Shown: positions 48,841-57,458 of the stretch, piece by piece
Numbering within the stretch: position 1 is the stretch's first letter
Layout of the letters: the number at the start of each line of letters is the position of its first letter
Source: Pantoea sp. Cy-639
Lineage (GTDB): Bacteria; Pseudomonadota; Gammaproteobacteria; Pseudomonadales; Pseudomonadaceae
DNA: 64,000 nt
Reading direction: 5' to 3'
Assembly (NCBI RefSeq): GCF_011752525.1
Contig: NZ_VWXI01000015.1
Location: forward strand, 62,001-126,000
Program-made: the position numbers and the translations under genes
The notes under the pieces: generated by a model
Told to the model about the DNA's origin: nothing
What the model saw: the letters and a program-made list of their open reading frames with translations, nothing else
Databases searched by the model: none

Positions 48841-50397
48841 TTACAACATCTTTTCCAGGCCCACCGCCTTGCTGATCCAGGCATTGAACCGCCGCCACAC
48901 GCCGCCGGGCTCGGTCACCAGCACGTGTCGCTGGCCCTTGTCCTCGGTCGCCCAGACCAGCTTCCCGTCCACCAGCTTGACCTGGTAGCTCAATGCCGGC
49001 GCCATGCCCTGGAGCGCGAGTGCGCGGGTGTACTCGGCCAGCTCCGGGCTGTCCACCAATACGCCGACCTCGGTATTCCACAACACCGAGCGCGGATCGA
49101 AGTTGAACGAGCCGATGAAGGTCTTGCGCCGGTCGAACACCATCGCCTTGCTGTGCAGGCTCGAGTCCGAGCTGCCATGCAGCCCCAGGCCGTGGCGGAA
49201 ACGGGGCGCGCCGGGCTGGCGGCGCAGTTCGTAGAGCTGCACGCCGTGTTCGAGCAGGGCCCGGCGATAGGGCGCATAACCGCCGTGCACGGCGGGCACG
49301 TCGGTGGCTTCCAGCGAGTTGGTCAGCAGTTTGACCGAGGTGCCGGCGTCGGCGCGGCTGGTCAGGTACAGCAGGCCGGGTTCGCCGGGAACGAAGTAGG
49401 CCGAGACCAGGATCAGTTCGCGATGCACGCCGTTCAGGTCTGGCGCGAGCTGATGGCTCAGCAGCAATTGCGGGTCGGGCTCGTCGTCGGCCAGGACCTT
49501 GCTCGGCGAATCCCACAGGGCCTGGCTATGGGCCCAGACCAGCTCGTTGCGCCAGCTATCCAGGCGTGGCTGGTACTGGTAGGCCATCAGCCGGTCGTAC
49601 AGGGCCTTGCGCTCGGTGCGCGCCTTGGCCAGCCAGGTCTCCAGGCGCTGGCGGCTGGCGTGCAGGTCGTCGGCGTCGGGCTGGTGCCAGAGGAAGTCGC
49701 CGATCGGCCGGCTCAGTGCACTGTTCCAGTACTGGTCGAAACCATGACCGAGCTGTTCGGCCACCGGGCCGATCCCGAGCAGGTCGATGTCGGTGAAGTT
49801 GAGGTTGGCCTCGGCGTCGAAGTACTCGTCGCCGAGGTTGCGCCCGCCGACGATGGCCATGCTGTCGTCCACCAGGAACAGCTTGTTGTGCATGCGCCGG
49901 TGCTGGCGCGACAGGTTGAACAGCCGGCCCATGGCCCGGGTCACACCGGTGCTGCGCCCCAGGTGCAGCGGGTTGAACACGCGAATCTGGATGTTCGGGT
50001 GGGCGGCGAGGGTGCCGATCAGGCTGTCGAGGCCATCGCTGGTGGTGTCGTCGAGCAGGATGCGCACCCGCACGCCGCGGTCGGCGGCACGCAGCAATTC
50101 ATGCACCAGTGCCCGGGTGCTGAGGCCGTCGTGGACGATGTAGTACTGCAGGTCGATGCTTGCCTGGGCATGGCGGATCAGCTCGGCGCGGGCCCGGAAC
50201 GCCTCGTTGCTGTTGGGCAGCAGGCGAAAGCCCGAGCGCCCCTGGTACGGCTCGGCCTGGCGCAGCACCGAACGGCCGAACGCCGACTGGCTCGCCGGCA
50301 GAGCCTGGCTGACATCGCGGGGGGGGCCGACGCTGGCGCAGCCGGACAGGCCGAGCAGCAGCGCTAGCAGAAGAGGCAGGGCTCGCTGGCGTCTCAA
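48841..50397 (-). CDS. Phospholipase D-family lipoprotein (cardiolipin synthase-like)
   Basis: 518 residues from TTG 50397, the start that gives a clean lipoprotein signal RRQRALPLLLALLLGLSGC. The frame stays open to 50451, so the start is uncertain. Two HxKxxxxD motifs are intact: HNKLFLVD in the first half and HSKAMVFD in the second, each followed by a Gly-Ser/Gly-Asn region (GGRN; GSFN). The family cuts or transfers phosphatidyl groups; outer-membrane anchoring is predicted. Substrate unknown. Confidence 0.9.
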   Translation of the reverse strand: MRRQRALPLLLALLLGLSGCASVGPPRDVSQALPASQSAFGRSVLRQAEPYQGRSGFRLLPNSNEAFRARAELIRHAQASIDLQYYIVHDGLSTRALVHELLRAADRGVRVRILLDDTTSDGLDSLIGTLAAHPNIQIRVFNPLHLGRSTGVTRAMGRLFNLSRQHRRMHNKLFLVDDSMAIVGGRNLGDEYFDAEANLNFTDIDLLGIGPVAEQLGHGFDQYWNSALSRPIGDFLWHQPDADDLHASRQRLETWLAKARTERKALYDRLMAYQYQPRLDSWRNELVWAHSQALWDSPSKVLADDEPDPQLLLSHQLAPDLNGVHRELILVSAYFVPGEPGLLYLTSRADAGTSVKLLTNSLEATDVPAVHGGYAPYRRALLEHGVQLYELRRQPGAPRFRHGLGLHGSSDSSLHSKAMVFDRRKTFIGSFNFDPRSVLWNTEVGVLVDSPELAEYTRALALQGMAPALSYQVKLVDGKLVWATEDKGQRHVLVTEPGGVWRRFNAWISKAVGLEKML

Positions 50398-50453
50398 GGG
50401 GTGGATCGTCCTGTGCGGCAAAGGCGTTGGGGTGGGCCGGGGGCGGCGCAACG

Positions 50454-51884
50454 TTACCCGCTGGCGTGCTCGACATCCAGTAGACGAAGGGCGGTTTCAC
50501 CTACCTTGCGCACGGCCGCCTCGATCTGCGGCGTCGGTCGGGCGGCGAAATTCATGCGCAGGCAGTTCCGGTACTTGCCCGACGCCGAGAAAATGCTGCC
50601 CACGGCAATCTGCACGCCTTGCTCCAGTAAAGCGCGGTTCAGGCGCAGGGTATCGAAACTGTCCGGCAGTTCCACCCACAGCATGAAACCGCCCTGGGGC
50701 CGGCTGGCGCGTGTGCCGGCCGGAAAATAGCGGGCCACCCAGTCGCACATCTGGTCGCGGCTGCGCTGGTACTGACTGCGCATGCGCCGCAAGTGCGGCT
50801 GGTAGTGGCCTTCGGCGATGAAGTCGGCAATCGCCAGTTGCGGCTGGCAGGCGGTGCTGCCGGTGCTGATGTACTTCATGTGCAGCACCCGTTCCAGGTA
50901 ACGCCCCGGCGCGACCCAGCCGACCCGCAGGCCAGGGGCGAGGGTCTTGGAGAACGAGCTGCAGAGCAGCACGCGGCCATCGTCGTCGAATGACTTGATG
51001 GTACGAGGACGTGGGTAGGTGTAGGCCAGATCGCCATACACATCGTCCTCGAGGATCGCCACGTCGTAGCGCTGGGCGAGGGTCAGCAGGGCCTTCTTGC
51101 GCGCCTCGGGCATGATGTAGCCCAGCGGGTTGTTGCAGTTGGGGGTGATCTGGATGAGCTTGATCGGCCATTGCTCCAGGGCCAGTTCCAAAGCCTCCAG
51201 GCTGATGCCGGTGAGCGGGTCGGTGGGGATCTCCAGGGCTTTCATGCCCAGGCCCTTGAGGGTCTGCATGGCGCCGTGGAAGCTTGGCGAGTCGACCGCG
51301 ACGATGTCGCCGGGCTGGCACACCGCGCGGATGCTGCTCGACAGCGCCTCGTGGCAGCCGGTGGTCACCACCAGGTCGGCCGGGCTCAGGCGGCAGCCGG
51401 AGTCGAGGGTCAGCCGGGCGATCTGTTCACGCAGCAGGGCGTTGCCGTGGATGTTGTCGTAGTACAGGCCGGGCATGTCCATGCGCCGGCTGAGCTGGGC
51501 CAGGCTGCGCAGCAGCGGCTTGAGCGTGGGGCTGTCGACATCGGGCATGCCGCGGCCAAGCTGGATGATGTCCGGTCGTGGCGTGGCGCGTACCAGCTCG
51601 AGCACCTGTTCCCACTGCGAGATGTCCACTGGTCGCTGGGCCGGGCGGCTGATCTCGGGCAGGGCGGGGAGCTGGCGGTCCTCGGCGACGAAGTAGCCGG
51701 ACTTTGGCCGTGGCGACACCAGGCCGTTGTCCTCGAGCAGGCGGTAGGCCTGCTGCACGGTGCTCAGGCTGACGCCGTGCTCCACGCTCAGGGCGCGCAC
51801 CGACGGCAGACGCTGACCCGGACGATACAACCCCTGTTCGATGCGGGAGCCGAGCAGTTCAGCCAGGTTGAGGTAGAGCGTCAC
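50454..51884 (-). CDS. MocR-family (GntR-aminotransferase) regulator
   Basis: 476 residues from GTG 51884, with CAGGAG six bases before it. N-terminal GntR winged helix (about 10-75, RLPSVRALSVEHGVSLSTVQQAYRLLE) and a class I aminotransferase-like C-terminus with the PLP lysine in SSFSKTLAPG. The gene is divergent from a DUF1127 gene across a gap rich in repeated boxes. Effector and targets are unknown. Confidence 0.92.
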   Translation of the reverse strand: MTLYLNLAELLGSRIEQGLYRPGQRLPSVRALSVEHGVSLSTVQQAYRLLEDNGLVSPRPKSGYFVAEDRQLPALPEISRPAQRPVDISQWEQVLELVRATPRPDIIQLGRGMPDVDSPTLKPLLRSLAQLSRRMDMPGLYYDNIHGNALLREQIARLTLDSGCRLSPADLVVTTGCHEALSSSIRAVCQPGDIVAVDSPSFHGAMQTLKGLGMKALEIPTDPLTGISLEALELALEQWPIKLIQITPNCNNPLGYIMPEARKKALLTLAQRYDVAILEDDVYGDLAYTYPRPRTIKSFDDDGRVLLCSSFSKTLAPGLRVGWVAPGRYLERVLHMKYISTGSTACQPQLAIADFIAEGHYQPHLRRMRSQYQRSRDQMCDWVARYFPAGTRASRPQGGFMLWVELPDSFDTLRLNRALLEQGVQIAVGSIFSASGKYRNCLRMNFAARPTPQIEAAVRKVGETALRLLDVEHASG

Positions 51885-51918
51885 GGCATACTCCTGTACT
51901 TCTTGTGGGAGGAGAGCG

Positions 51919-52001
51919 ATACAGATTGTCGGAAAATACTTCATTCAGCCGGCTTTCCGCCAATTCTGTATGGGAATAATAAGCCGGCTTTGGATCTGTA
52001 T
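51919..52001. promoter_or_regulatory. Repeated-box operator region of the MocR gene
   Basis: ATACAGAT (51919-51926), its inverted copies ATTCTGTAT (51963-51971) and ATCTGTAT (51994-52001), and a 10-bp direct repeat AGCCGGCTTT at 51947-51956 and 51982-51991 (35 bp apart). Multiple direct and inverted boxes at such spacing are typical of MocR binding sites. Confidence 0.6.
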
Positions 52002-52062
52002 TGCAGGTCGCCCGGGCATGCATGCTTTCTCCACGGTATCGACTGATCGGGGGAACGCGGTG

Positions 52063-52293
52063 ATGGGTGGCTTGAGCGATGTGCGTCTGCGACTGTTGGC
52101 CAAGGAGCTGGAAGCTGGACAACGCCTCCAGGTCTACGACCCGCTGACCGGTCTCGGTCGCTGGGGCCTGATGCTGCACCGGTGGCGCACCCGCCAGGCC
52201 CTGCTGGAACTGGATGCGCGTCAGTTGAAGGATATCGGGCTGAGCTGGGAAGAGGCGCGGGAGGAGGGGTGCAAGCCGTTCTGGAAGGACTAG
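52063..52293 (+). CDS. DUF1127-domain small protein
   Basis: 76 residues from ATG 52063 (GGGGGA upstream; GTG three bases earlier is possible). The DUF1127 region is at the C-terminus: RTRQALLELDARQLKDIGLSWEEAREE. These small, basic proteins are often stress- or regulator-linked; in some bacteria they take part in RNA or phosphate metabolism. Its divergent placement suggests control by the MocR protein. Confidence 0.85.
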   Translation: MGGLSDVRLRLLAKELEAGQRLQVYDPLTGLGRWGLMLHRWRTRQALLELDARQLKDIGLSWEEAREEGCKPFWKD

Positions 52294-52402
52294 ACGACGG
52301 CTTGTTCTGCAGTGGCGGGCTCCGGCCTTGCCGGCTCCTGCGGGGTGTGTGACCTGCCTCGGTGCATGGGCAGCGCAGCAGGCTACACGATGACGGGTAG
52401 CG

Positions 52403-53695
52403 TCAGACCAGCTCCTTGAGCCGGTACCAGAGCATCCCCAGGGCCAGTAGCGGCGAACGCATCAGCTTGCCGCCGGGGAAGGTCGGATGCGGCACTTTGG
52501 CGAACAGGTCGAAGCGTCCGGACTGCTGGCCGCTGATCGCCTCGCCCAGCAGGCGTCCGGCCAGGTGAGTGGCATTGACGCCATGGCCGGCGTAGGCCTG
52601 GGCGTAGTAGACGTTGGGCTGGCTGGCCAGGCGGCCGATCTGCGGCAGGCGATTGGCGCCGATGCCGATCATGCCGCCCCACTGGTAGTCGATGCGCACG
52701 TCGGCCAGTTGCGGGAACACCTTGAGCAGCTTTGGCCGCATGTAGGCGGTGATGTCCCGTGGGTCGCGGCTGGAGTAGTGGCAGGCGCCACCGAACAGCA
52801 GGCGGTGGTCGGCGGACAGGCGATAGTAGTCCAGCGCCACGCGCTGGTCGCACACCGCCATGTTCTGCGGCAGCAGTTGGCGCGCACGTTCTTCGCCCAA
52901 CGGTTCGGTGGCGATGATGTAGCTGCCGGCCGGCAGCACCTTGCCGCCCAGCTCGCGGTTGAGGTCGTTGTGGTAGGCGTTGCAGCACAGCACCAGGGTC
53001 CTGGCGCGGACCAGGCCCTGGGCGGTGTGCACTTTTACCTGCGGGCCGTAGTCGATGCGGGTGACTTCCGATTGTTCGTGCAGGCGCACGCCAAGACGGC
53101 TGGCCACGGCTGCTTCGCCGAGCGCCAGGTTGAGCGGATGCAGGTGGCCCGAGCCCATGTCGACCAGGCCGCCGACGTAGCGATCCGAGCCGACCACCGA
53201 ATGCATGTCGCCGGGCTGTACCAGGCGCAGCTCATGGCGGTAGCCCAGGCTGCGCAAGGTTTCGGCTTCTTCGGCGAAACCTTCGAGCTCGGCAGGCTTG
53301 TTGGCCAGGTCGCAGTAGCCCCAGCGCAGGTCGCAGGCGATGGCGTGGCGTTCGACCCGCTCACGGACGATGTCCACGGCCTCCAGGCCCATGCGCTTGA
53401 GACTGCGCACGCCTTCCTCGCCAAGCACCGGGAGGAACTGCTCGAGGCCGTGGCCTACGCCACGGATCAGCTGGCCGCCGTTGCGTCCGCTGGCGCCCCA
53501 GCCGATCTTGCGCGCTTCCAGCAGGATCACCGAGAGGCCGCGCTCGGCCAGTTCGATGGCGGTGTTCAGGCCCGAATAGCCACCGCCGACGATGCACACA
53601 TCGGCGCTGTGCTCGCCTTGCAGGAAGGCATGGTCGGGGTGGGGGGCGCTGCTGGCGGCGTAGTAGGAGGCGGCGTGCTGCGCGCTGTGGACCAT
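52403..53695 (-). CDS. FAD-dependent amine oxidoreductase, PuuB/PauB-like
   Basis: 430 residues from ATG 53695. The DAO-type Rossmann motif VCIVGGGYSGLNTAIELAE is near residue 33. ASGRNGGQLIRGVG is the FAD-contact region and PNVYYAQAYAGHGVN the C-terminal one. The family oxidises gamma-glutamylputrescine or related glutamylated polyamines. Its neighbours (Lrp, dadA, dadX, PauR-like regulator) match the P. aeruginosa arrangement around pauB4 as I recall it. Substrate is inferred. Confidence 0.88.
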   Translation of the reverse strand: MVHSAQHAASYYAASSAPHPDHAFLQGEHSADVCIVGGGYSGLNTAIELAERGLSVILLEARKIGWGASGRNGGQLIRGVGHGLEQFLPVLGEEGVRSLKRMGLEAVDIVRERVERHAIACDLRWGYCDLANKPAELEGFAEEAETLRSLGYRHELRLVQPGDMHSVVGSDRYVGGLVDMGSGHLHPLNLALGEAAVASRLGVRLHEQSEVTRIDYGPQVKVHTAQGLVRARTLVLCCNAYHNDLNRELGGKVLPAGSYIIATEPLGEERARQLLPQNMAVCDQRVALDYYRLSADHRLLFGGACHYSSRDPRDITAYMRPKLLKVFPQLADVRIDYQWGGMIGIGANRLPQIGRLASQPNVYYAQAYAGHGVNATHLAGRLLGEAISGQQSGRFDLFAKVPHPTFPGGKLMRSPLLALGMLWYRLKELV

Positions 53696-53793
53696 GTGTC
53701 GATTTCCGAAGGCTTGGAGAGGGTGGCAGGATAGGCAAGCGGCCTCTGGCGGAGCAAGCCCGCGAACATGCACTTGATCGCCTGGTTTGGTCC

Positions 53794-53799
53794 TATAAT
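53794..53799 (+). promoter_or_regulatory. Candidate -10 of the YkgJ-like gene
   Basis: Perfect TATAAT, 32 bp before the ATG at 53831. No strong -35 is seen at 17 bp. Confidence 0.4.
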
Positions 53800-53830
53800 C
53801 CGGCGCACCACGTCCAGACCATCGCTGCCC

Positions 53831-54184
53831 ATGTCCTGCAACCGCCACAAGATCCACTTCCTGCGCGAGCTCATTCCGTCTTTTGCCTGCGAGCCCGGCT
53901 GCCACGACTGCTGTGGCCCGGTCACCACGTCGGCCGAGGAGATGGCCCGCCTGCCACGCAAGACCCAGGCCGAGCAGGACGCTGCCCTCGAGCGGCTGGA
54001 CTGCGTGCACCTGGGGCCGGATGGTTGCACGGTATATGAAGAGCGCCCGATGATCTGTCGGCTGTTCGGCACCACGCCGCGCCTGGCCTGCCCGCGGGGT
54101 CGAGGGCCGGAGCAGCCGATCGATCCGGCGGCCGAGCAGCTGGTCCATACCTACATCGCCAGCACCCGCCAGGTGCTGGTCTGA
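53831..54184 (+). CDS. YkgJ-family Cys-cluster protein
   Basis: 117 residues from ATG 53831. Nine Cys: C3, C20, C24, C27, C28, C58, C66, C76 and C87, in the order EPGCHDCCG, LDCVHL, DGCTVY, MICRLF and LACPRG, which is the YkgJ/UPF0153 pattern thought to bind zinc or iron-sulfur. No clear ribosome site before the ATG, so the start is less certain. Convergent with lrp. Confidence 0.85.
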   Translation: MSCNRHKIHFLRELIPSFACEPGCHDCCGPVTTSAEEMARLPRKTQAEQDAALERLDCVHLGPDGCTVYEERPMICRLFGTTPRLACPRGRGPEQPIDPAAEQLVHTYIASTRQVLV

Positions 54185-54188
54185 GGCT

Positions 54189-54677
54189 TCAGTCCGGAAT
54201 CGGCAGGCAGAGGCTCTCCTTGACTTCCTCCATCACGATGTAGCTCTTCGACTCGCGCACGTGCGGCAGCTTGAGCAGGATGTCGCCGAGCAGCTTGCGG
54301 TACGAGGCCATCTCGGAGATGCGTGCCTTGACCAAGTAGTCGAAGTCCCCCGACACCAGGTGGCATTCCAGCACATGGGGCAGCTTGAGCACCGCGCGGC
54401 GGAATTCCTCGAAGGTGTCGCCGGACTTGTAGTCCAGGCTGATCTCGACGAACACCAGCAGGCTGCCCTTGAGGTGCTGCGGATTGAGCCGGGCGTTGTA
54501 GCCCATGATGATCCCCTCGCGCTCCAGGCGGCGCACGCGTTCGGTGCAAGGGGTGGTGGACAGCCCGACTTTCTCGCCCAGTTCGGTGAACGAGATGCGC
54601 CCGTCATTCTGCAGGATCCGCAGGATGTTGCGGTCGATCTTGTCCAGTTCACGTTTGCTCTGGTGCTGGGTTCTCAT
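54189..54677 (-). CDS. lrp: Leucine-responsive regulator Lrp/DadR
   Basis: 162 residues. N-terminal winged helix (about 10-65) with ILRILQNDGRISFTELGEKVGLSTTPCTERVRRLE and a C-terminal AsnC/RAM ligand domain. Divergent from dadA, so in Pseudomonas it is the likely activator of D-alanine catabolism in answer to alanine. The 155-bp gap should hold its sites. Confidence 0.94.
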   Translation of the reverse strand: MRTQHQSKRELDKIDRNILRILQNDGRISFTELGEKVGLSTTPCTERVRRLEREGIIMGYNARLNPQHLKGSLLVFVEISLDYKSGDTFEEFRRAVLKLPHVLECHLVSGDFDYLVKARISEMASYRKLLGDILLKLPHVRESKSYIVMEEVKESLCLPIPD

Positions 54678-54738
54678 AGGGGATGCCGCTCCGTCAAAGG
54701 CAGTTCTGCCGAGAATTCTCGCCAAATATAGGCGTTTA

Positions 54739-54747
54739 TATAGTGAA
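54739..54747 (+). promoter_or_regulatory. TATAGTGAA motif upstream of dadA
   Basis: The 9-mer also occurs at 27296-27304 before the glutamylpolyamine synthetase-like gene. A related AAATATATTGATA is at 45934-45946 before the aldehyde dehydrogenase. The core resembles the E. coli PuuR box as I recall it. Weak evidence of a shared regulator. Confidence 0.3.
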
Positions 54748-54832
54748 TTGCACTGGCCTCGAGTTCTTACAATGCGCGCATCCAAGCCATATCAACAAAA
54801 GACTGCGGCGAGCCGCGTGCGAGGGATGAACA

Positions 54833-56134
54833 ATGCGAGTTCTGGTACTTGGTAGCGGTGTGATCGGTACCGCCAGTGCCTACTATCTGGCCCGGCAAGG
54901 TTTCGAGGTGACGGTCGTCGACCGCCAGCCGGCGGCGGCCATGGAAACCAGCTTCGCCAACGCAGGCCAGATCTCGCCCGGCTATGCCTCGCCGTGGGCC
55001 GCCCCGGGCGTGCCGCTCAAGGCCATCAAGTGGCTGCTCGAGCGTCACGCGCCGCTCGCCATCAAGCTCACCGGCGACGTCGACCAGTACCTGTGGATGG
55101 CGCAGATGCTGCGCAACTGCACCGCCAGCCGCTACGCGGTGAACAAGGAGCGCATGGTGCGTCTGTCCGAGTACAGCCGTGACTGCCTCGACGAACTGCG
55201 CGCGGAAACCGGCATCGCCTACGAGAACCGCAGCCTGGGCACCACCCAGCTGTTCCGTACCCAGGCGCAGATGGATGCCGCGGCCAAGGATATCGCCGTG
55301 CTCGAGCAGTCCGGCGTGCCCTACGAGCTGCTCGATCGCGACGGCATCGCTCGGGTCGAGCCGGCCCTGGCCGGGGTGAAGGACATCCTTGCCGGCGCCC
55401 TGCGCCTGCCTAACGACCAGACCGGCGACTGCCAGCTGTTCACCACCAAGCTGGCCGAGATGGCCGTGAAACTGGGCGTCGAGTTCCGCTTCGGCCAGGA
55501 CATCCAGCGTCTGGACTTCGCCGGTGATCGCATCAACGGCGTATGGATCGACGGCAAGCTGGAAACCGCCGACCGCTACGTGCTGGCGCTGGGCAGCTAC
55601 TCGCCGCAGATGCTCAAGCCGCTGGGCATCAAGGCGCCGGTCTACCCGCTCAAGGGCTACTCGCTGACCGTGCCGATCACCGATGCCGACATGGCGCCGA
55701 CCTCGACCATCCTCGACGAGACCTACAAGGTCGCCATCACCCGTTTCGACAACCGCATCCGCGTCGGCGGCATGGCCGAGATCGCCGGTTTCGACCTGTC
55801 GCTGAACCCGCGTCGACGCGAAACGCTGGAGATGATCGTCAACGACCTTTATCCTCGCGGCGGCGACCTGAGCCAGGCCAGCTTCTGGACCGGCCTGCGC
55901 CCGGCCACCCCGGACGGCACCCCGATCGTCGGCGCCACTGCGTTCCGTAACCTGTTCCTCAACACCGGTCACGGCACCCTGGGTTGGACCATGGCCTGCG
56001 GTTCCGGTCGCCTGCTGGCCGACCTGATCGCGCGTAAGAAACCGCAGATCAGCGCCGAAGGCCTGGACATCTCCCGCTATGGCAACAACCGGGAGTTGGC
56101 CAAGCAAGGTCAGCCAGCGCCCGCGCACCAGTAA
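54833..56134 (+). CDS. dadA: D-amino acid dehydrogenase small subunit
   Basis: 433 residues. FAD-binding motif VLVLGSGVIGTASAYYLARQG at the N-terminus; GYASPWAAPGVPLKAIKWL and the C-terminal GLRPATPDGTPIVG and NTGHGTLGWTMACGSG are family features. It oxidises D-alanine to pyruvate and passes electrons to the quinone pool. GAGGGATG precedes the ATG. Followed by dadX after a REP-containing gap. Confidence 0.96.
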   Translation: MRVLVLGSGVIGTASAYYLARQGFEVTVVDRQPAAAMETSFANAGQISPGYASPWAAPGVPLKAIKWLLERHAPLAIKLTGDVDQYLWMAQMLRNCTASRYAVNKERMVRLSEYSRDCLDELRAETGIAYENRSLGTTQLFRTQAQMDAAAKDIAVLEQSGVPYELLDRDGIARVEPALAGVKDILAGALRLPNDQTGDCQLFTTKLAEMAVKLGVEFRFGQDIQRLDFAGDRINGVWIDGKLETADRYVLALGSYSPQMLKPLGIKAPVYPLKGYSLTVPITDADMAPTSTILDETYKVAITRFDNRIRVGGMAEIAGFDLSLNPRRRETLEMIVNDLYPRGGDLSQASFWTGLRPATPDGTPIVGATAFRNLFLNTGHGTLGWTMACGSGRLLADLIARKKPQISAEGLDISRYGNNRELAKQGQPAPAHQ

Positions 56135-56198
56135 GCGATTCGAAGGTCCTGGCCCTGTCGTGGGCCAGGTTCGCTCCCGCACAGGCTCACCTGGCAGG

Positions 56199-56223
56199 TG
56201 TGGGAGCGGGCTTGCCCCGCGAT
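56199..56223 (+). repeat. REP element between dadA and dadX
   Basis: GTGGGAGCGGGCTTGCCCCGCGAT with a degenerate inverted partner to the left (TCGCTCCCGCAC near 56171). Confidence 0.7.
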
Positions 56224-56275
56224 AAGGCCGACCTGCGCTACCCATTCACCCAGAACTACTCAAAAGGCTGCCGCC

Positions 56276-57349
56276 ATGCGTCCCGCCCGTGCCCTGATCG
56301 ACCTCCAAGCCCTCCGTCACAACTACCGCCTGGCCCGCGAGCTGACCGGCGCCAAGGCCCTGGCCGTGGTCAAGGCCGATGCCTACGGCCATGGTGCGGT
56401 ACGCTGCGCCCTGGCCCTGGAGCCAGAGGCCGACGGCTTTGCCGTGGCCTGCATCGAGGAAGCGCTGGAGCTGCGTGCGGCCGGGATCAAGGCGCCCGTG
56501 CTGCTGCTCGAGGGTTTCTTCGAGGCCAGCGAGCTGGCCTTGATCGTCGAGCACGACCTCTGGTGCGTGGTGCATTCGCAGTGGCAGCTCGAGGCGATCG
56601 AGAAGACCCCGCTGCGCAAGCCGCTGACCGCCTGGCTGAAGATGGACACCGGCATGCACCGTGTCGGCTTGCATCCCAAGGATTACCACGACGCCTACCA
56701 GCGCCTGCTGGCCAGCGGCAAGGTTGCGCGCATCGTGCTGATGAGCCACTTCGCCCGCGCCGACGAGCTCGATGCTGCCGCCACCGAGCAGCAAGTGGCG
56801 GTGTTCGAGGCCGCGCGCCTGGGCTTGAGCGCCGAGTGCAGCCTGCGAAACTCGCCGGCGGTACTCGGCTGGCCGAACATCAAGAGCGACTGGGTGCGCC
56901 CGGGCATCATGCTTTATGGCGCCACGCCATTCGAAGTGGGGCAGGCCGAAGCCGCCCGCCTGCAACCGGTGATGACCCTGCAATCGCGCATCATCGGCGT
57001 GCGCGAGCTGCCGGCCGGCGAGCCGGTCGGCTATGGCGCCAGGTTCGTCAGCCCGCGCCCGACCCGGGTCGGCGTGGTCGCCATGGGCTACGCCGATGGC
57101 TATCCGCGCCAGGCGCCTACCGGCACCCCGGTGGTGGTGGCCGGCAAGCGCACCCAACTGATTGGCCGGGTGTCGATGGACATGCTCTGCGTCGATCTCA
57201 CCGAAGTGCCCGAAGCGACGCTCGGCAGCCCGGTGGAGCTGTGGGGCAAGCAGGTGCTGGCCAGCGACGTGGCGATCCAGGCCGGGACCATCCCGTACCA
57301 GATCTTCTGCAATCTCAAGCGTGTGCCGCTGGACTATATCGGCGATTGA
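56276..57349 (+). CDS. dadX: Alanine racemase DadX
   Basis: 357 residues from ATG 56276. The PLP lysine is K33 in VVKADAYGHG; the catalytic Tyr region GYGARFVSPRPTRVG is intact. It converts L- to D-alanine, feeding dadA. Same operon as dadA, 141 bp downstream. Confidence 0.96.
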   Translation: MRPARALIDLQALRHNYRLARELTGAKALAVVKADAYGHGAVRCALALEPEADGFAVACIEEALELRAAGIKAPVLLLEGFFEASELALIVEHDLWCVVHSQWQLEAIEKTPLRKPLTAWLKMDTGMHRVGLHPKDYHDAYQRLLASGKVARIVLMSHFARADELDAAATEQQVAVFEAARLGLSAECSLRNSPAVLGWPNIKSDWVRPGIMLYGATPFEVGQAEAARLQPVMTLQSRIIGVRELPAGEPVGYGARFVSPRPTRVGVVAMGYADGYPRQAPTGTPVVVAGKRTQLIGRVSMDMLCVDLTEVPEATLGSPVELWGKQVLASDVAIQAGTIPYQIFCNLKRVPLDYIGD

Positions 57350-57392
57350 GGCGCCGATGCGGACAGGCTGAGGGGCGGTGTGTTGTAAATAC

Positions 57393-57419
57393 TGAACGGC
57401 ATTGCCATCATATCGTTCA
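57393..57419. promoter_or_regulatory. Inverted repeat upstream of the PauR-like gene
   Basis: TGAACG (57393-57398) faces CGTTCA (57414-57419) with a 15-bp spacer, 40-65 bp before the start. A possible autoregulatory operator; the arms are short. Confidence 0.4.
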
Positions 57420-57458
57420 CACATCCCCCCACCTCGACCGTTTCTGGAGGCCCACGCT

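Noticed and set aside
50397..50451. Longer start for the phospholipase D gene at TTG 50451
   Set aside because: It would place an Arg/Pro-rich leader before the lipoprotein signal and has no ribosome site; kept as a possibility only.
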